A stretch of 64,000 bases of DNA from Polyangiaceae bacterium (GTDB lineage Bacteria; Myxococcota_A; Polyangia; Polyangiales; Polyangiaceae). Shown here one piece after another: positions 61,840 through 64,000 of this stretch. Positions within the stretch are counted from its first letter, which is position 1; every line of letters begins with the position of its first letter. Position numbers and translations under genes: made by a program. The notes below the pieces were generated by a model, which had not been told where the DNA came from, ran no database searches, and saw only the letters and a list, made by a program, of their open reading frames with translations. Where the stretch lies: assembly GCA_020633205.1 (NCBI GenBank), contig JACKEB010000011.1, positions 62,001-126,000 on the forward strand. Reading direction: 5' to 3'.

Positions 61840-64000
61840 TCAGATGTCGAGGTTACGCACGTTGAGCGCGTTGTCCTCGATGAACTTTCGACGCGGCTCG
61901 ACCTGGTCACCCATCAGGACAGTGAACAGCTCGTCGGCACGCACTGGGTCGTCGACGCGAACCTGGAGCAGCGTTCTCGCATCGGGGTTCATCGTGGTCT
62001 CCCAGAGCTCATCGGCGTTCATTTCGCCAAGACCCTTGTAGCGGGAAATCATGATGCCCTTGCGACCGCGCTCATCAATGAAGGCGTCCAGCGCCTCCAC
62101 ATTCTCCAGGGAAATCGGCTCGCCTTCCTTGATCCGAGCGGAATAAGGCGCTGGTCCAATCGACAGGATGTCGTGGTGGTGCTCAAGCAGATCCTCGTAC
62201 TCGGCGCTCTCAGCAAGCACCCAATCGAGCACTGCAGGGCGGTTGGAAGCGCCCGGGCGGAACGACACCACGATTCGACCCGAACCGTGGGCCTTCTCCC
62301 ACTCGGTTTCTACCGTAACCGGCAGTAGATCGGGGTAACGCTGTTCCAGCTCTGCCTTGAGCACCTGGGCAGCCGACTCGACCTTGCTCGCGTCGCGGAA
62401 GTCGTCCTTCGACAGCGGTTCCGTACGGAGAAGAGCAGCAACCACACGCGCGTCACATCGGCGGTCGATCTTCGTTAGCGTGCCACGGTAGGCGCGCAGG
62501 CCTTCTGCGAGGTGTCGTAGCGGCTTTCCGCTGAGCTGCGGTCCCTGAGTCGACTGGACGGTGAGCCCGTCGATGCCGTTGTCGATCAGGTAGGCGTCCA
62601 GCGCGGGCTGGTTCTTGAGATACTGGTCCTTCTTACCCTTGCGCGCGCGGAACAACGGAGGCTGCGCGATGTAGAGGTAGCCCTTCTCGAAGATCTCCGG
62701 CATCTGCCGGTAGAAGAAGGTCAGCAGCAGGGTGCGGATGTGAGAGCCGTCCACGTCGGCGTCCGTCATCAGGATGATGCGGTGGTAGCGCAGCTTGCTC
62801 AGATCGAAGGCGCCGTCTTCGCCTACAGTGCAACCGAGGGCGCTGATCAGCGTCGCGACTTCTTGCGAGCTCAGCATGCGATCAAGACGTGCGCGCTCGA
62901 CGTTCAAGATCTTGCCCTTGAGCGGCAAAATCGCCTGAAAATGCCGGTCGCGTCCCTGCTTGGCACTGCCACCGGCGGACTCACCCTCGACGATGTACAG
63001 CTCGCTAATCGCCGGGTCTTTGGACTGACAGTCAGCGAGCTTGCCCGAGAGACTGGTGTTGTCGAGCACGCCTTTGCGCACCACCTCACGGGCTTTCCGT
63101 GCGGCTTCACGCGCCTTGGCTGCCATCGCGGCCTTCTCGAGGATCTTGCGGGCGGTACCTGGGTTCTCCTCGAAGTAGCGGCCAACGTGCTCCGCCACGG
63201 CGCCTTCCACGATGCCCTTCACTTCTGAAGAGACGAGCTTGCTCTTGGTCTGAGAGTCGAAGGAGGCGTCGGGGTGCTTCACGTGCACCACCGCGATTAC
63301 GCCTTCACGAGCGTCTTCGCCGCTCAGACCGGCCTTCACGTCCTTGAGTAGGTTCGAGCTCTGCCCATAGCTATTCAAGGAGCGGGTGAGCGCAGCGCGT
63401 AGGCCGGTGAGGTGGGTGCCGCCATCCTTGTTGTGGATGTTGTTTGTGTAGCAGAGCAGCTGGTCGACGTAGCTCGAGGTCCACTGCAGCGCGACGTCGA
63501 GCTGAATCGGTGCGCCAGCGCCTTCCGGCCCCGGAGCCTCGGAGGTGAACGAGATCACGTCGGGGTGCACGGGCTCTTTCGACTGGCCCAGCAACTCCAC
63601 GAACTCCTTGATGCCACCCTGGAACTCGTAGCGCTCCTTGGTGCCTTGGCCGCGCTCGTCGGCGAGGTCGATCACCAAGCCGGAGTTGAGGAACGCCAGC
63701 TCCCGCAGGCGCTTCGCGAGGATCTCGTAGCTGTACTCGACCGAGGTGAAGATCTCGTGGTCGGGCTTGAACGTGAGCTTGGTCCCGGTGTCTTCCGTCT
63801 CACCGATTTCCCGCAGCGGGCCCTTGGGCGCGCCCCGGGTGTACTCCTGGTACCAAACCTTGCCTTCGCGGCGAATCTCGAGCTTCAAGAGCTCGCTTAC
63901 CGCGTTCACCGCGCTCACGCCGACGCCGTGGAGACCGGCGCTGACCTTGTAGCTCGAGTGATCGAACTTGCCGCCGGCGTGGAGCACCGTCATCACGACC
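61840..64000 (-). CDS. gyrB: DNA gyrase subunit B (5' end cut by window edge)
   Basis: At least 719 residues of GyrB are present and the frame stays open at the right edge; about 90-100 N-terminal residues, including the first ATP-site motif, are missing. Visible are MTVLHAGGKFD and GLHGVGVSAVNA (GHKL ATPase), CYTNNIHNKDGGTH, the TOPRIM motifs IVEGESAGGSAKQGRDR and ILMTDADVDGSHIRTLLLTFF, and the terminal RRKFIEDNALNVRNLDI, in which QVEPRRKFIE is typical. A C-terminal insertion between the TOPRIM motifs and YKGLGEMN (roughly 150 residues, from TKIDRRCD to ISRYKG) corresponds to the one found in enterobacterial GyrB. The subunit supplies ATP-driven negative supercoiling with GyrA. Confidence 0.96.
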   Translation of the reverse strand, partial: VVMTVLHAGGKFDHSSYKVSAGLHGVGVSAVNAVSELLKLEIRREGKVWYQEYTRGAPKGPLREIGETEDTGTKLTFKPDHEIFTSVEYSYEILAKRLRELAFLNSGLVIDLADERGQGTKERYEFQGGIKEFVELLGQSKEPVHPDVISFTSEAPGPEGAGAPIQLDVALQWTSSYVDQLLCYTNNIHNKDGGTHLTGLRAALTRSLNSYGQSSNLLKDVKAGLSGEDAREGVIAVVHVKHPDASFDSQTKSKLVSSEVKGIVEGAVAEHVGRYFEENPGTARKILEKAAMAAKAREAARKAREVVRKGVLDNTSLSGKLADCQSKDPAISELYIVEGESAGGSAKQGRDRHFQAILPLKGKILNVERARLDRMLSSQEVATLISALGCTVGEDGAFDLSKLRYHRIILMTDADVDGSHIRTLLLTFFYRQMPEIFEKGYLYIAQPPLFRARKGKKDQYLKNQPALDAYLIDNGIDGLTVQSTQGPQLSGKPLRHLAEGLRAYRGTLTKIDRRCDARVVAALLRTEPLSKDDFRDASKVESAAQVLKAELEQRYPDLLPVTVETEWEKAHGSGRIVVSFRPGASNRPAVLDWVLAESAEYEDLLEHHHDILSIGPAPYSARIKEGEPISLENVEALDAFIDERGRKGIMISRYKGLGEMNADELWETTMNPDARTLLQVRVDDPVRADELFTVLMGDQVEPRRKFIEDNALNVRNLDI

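Overview
The window comes from a high-GC member of the Myxococcota, most likely order Polyangiales (Sorangium-like). The placement rests on ten lipoproteins with long Gly/Ser/Ala/Thr-rich linkers behind the lipid-anchored cysteine, an AgpS-type ether-lipid enzyme, tandem paralogues of about 190-210 aa that recall myxobacterium-restricted families, and dense coding on both strands. It is an inference from gene content. No rRNA, tRNA, CRISPR array, prophage or intact insertion sequence was seen.

Layout. 1-10574: a cut DUF4846 lipoprotein, NAD-type glutamate dehydrogenase, a LeuA/HMGL-like condensing enzyme, two coupled linker lipoproteins (the second ending in CXXCH), a B12-binding-type radical SAM protein, a copper monooxygenase-like lipoprotein, an envelope lipoprotein and a MarR regulator. 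10575-13238: about 1.15 kb without a recognisable gene, a TerB-like protein, a tandem hairpin repeat and an SH3-like lipoprotein. 13296-22470: the most unusual locus, three overlapping genes for ClpA/ClpB-like AAA+ proteins. 22489-30602: monoheme cytochrome, a tandem pair of unknown paralogues behind matching sigma-54-like promoters, TtcA, an alpha/beta hydrolase, a TlpA-like thioredoxin, a small envelope protein, a MITE-like element, a Cys-rich lipoprotein, a fatty-acid desaturase and a BFD-type [2Fe-2S] protein. 30608-46409: AgpS, a large lipase-like lipoprotein, TetR, TamB, an HD-domain protein, a vWA lipoprotein, two further lipoprotein paralogues (one frameshifted) and an LLM-family oxidoreductase. 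46456-56230: short asparaginase, HExxH metallopeptidase lipoprotein, ABC1 kinase, Hpt plus response-regulator/GGDEF pair, a membrane-anchored hydrolase, a linker lipoprotein, CinA and ThpR. 56305-64000: canonical ClpB, three tandem Cys-rich lipoprotein paralogues with strong terminators, and gyrB cut by the right edge.

The candidate new system is the three-gene AAA+ operon. All three proteins have intact second ATPase modules, yet all lack the GYVG-type pore loop that the ordinary ClpB in this same window keeps. Their first ATPase modules have decayed in different ways. They share a non-Clp N-terminal region. The first two carry C-terminal extensions of about 380 aa that read like the N-terminal and PCRF domains of class-I peptide release factors, without the GGQ catalytic domain. 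Stop/start overlaps imply coupled translation. A heteromeric unfoldase or remodelling machine that touches ribosomes or nascent chains is a hypothesis, not a demonstrated function.
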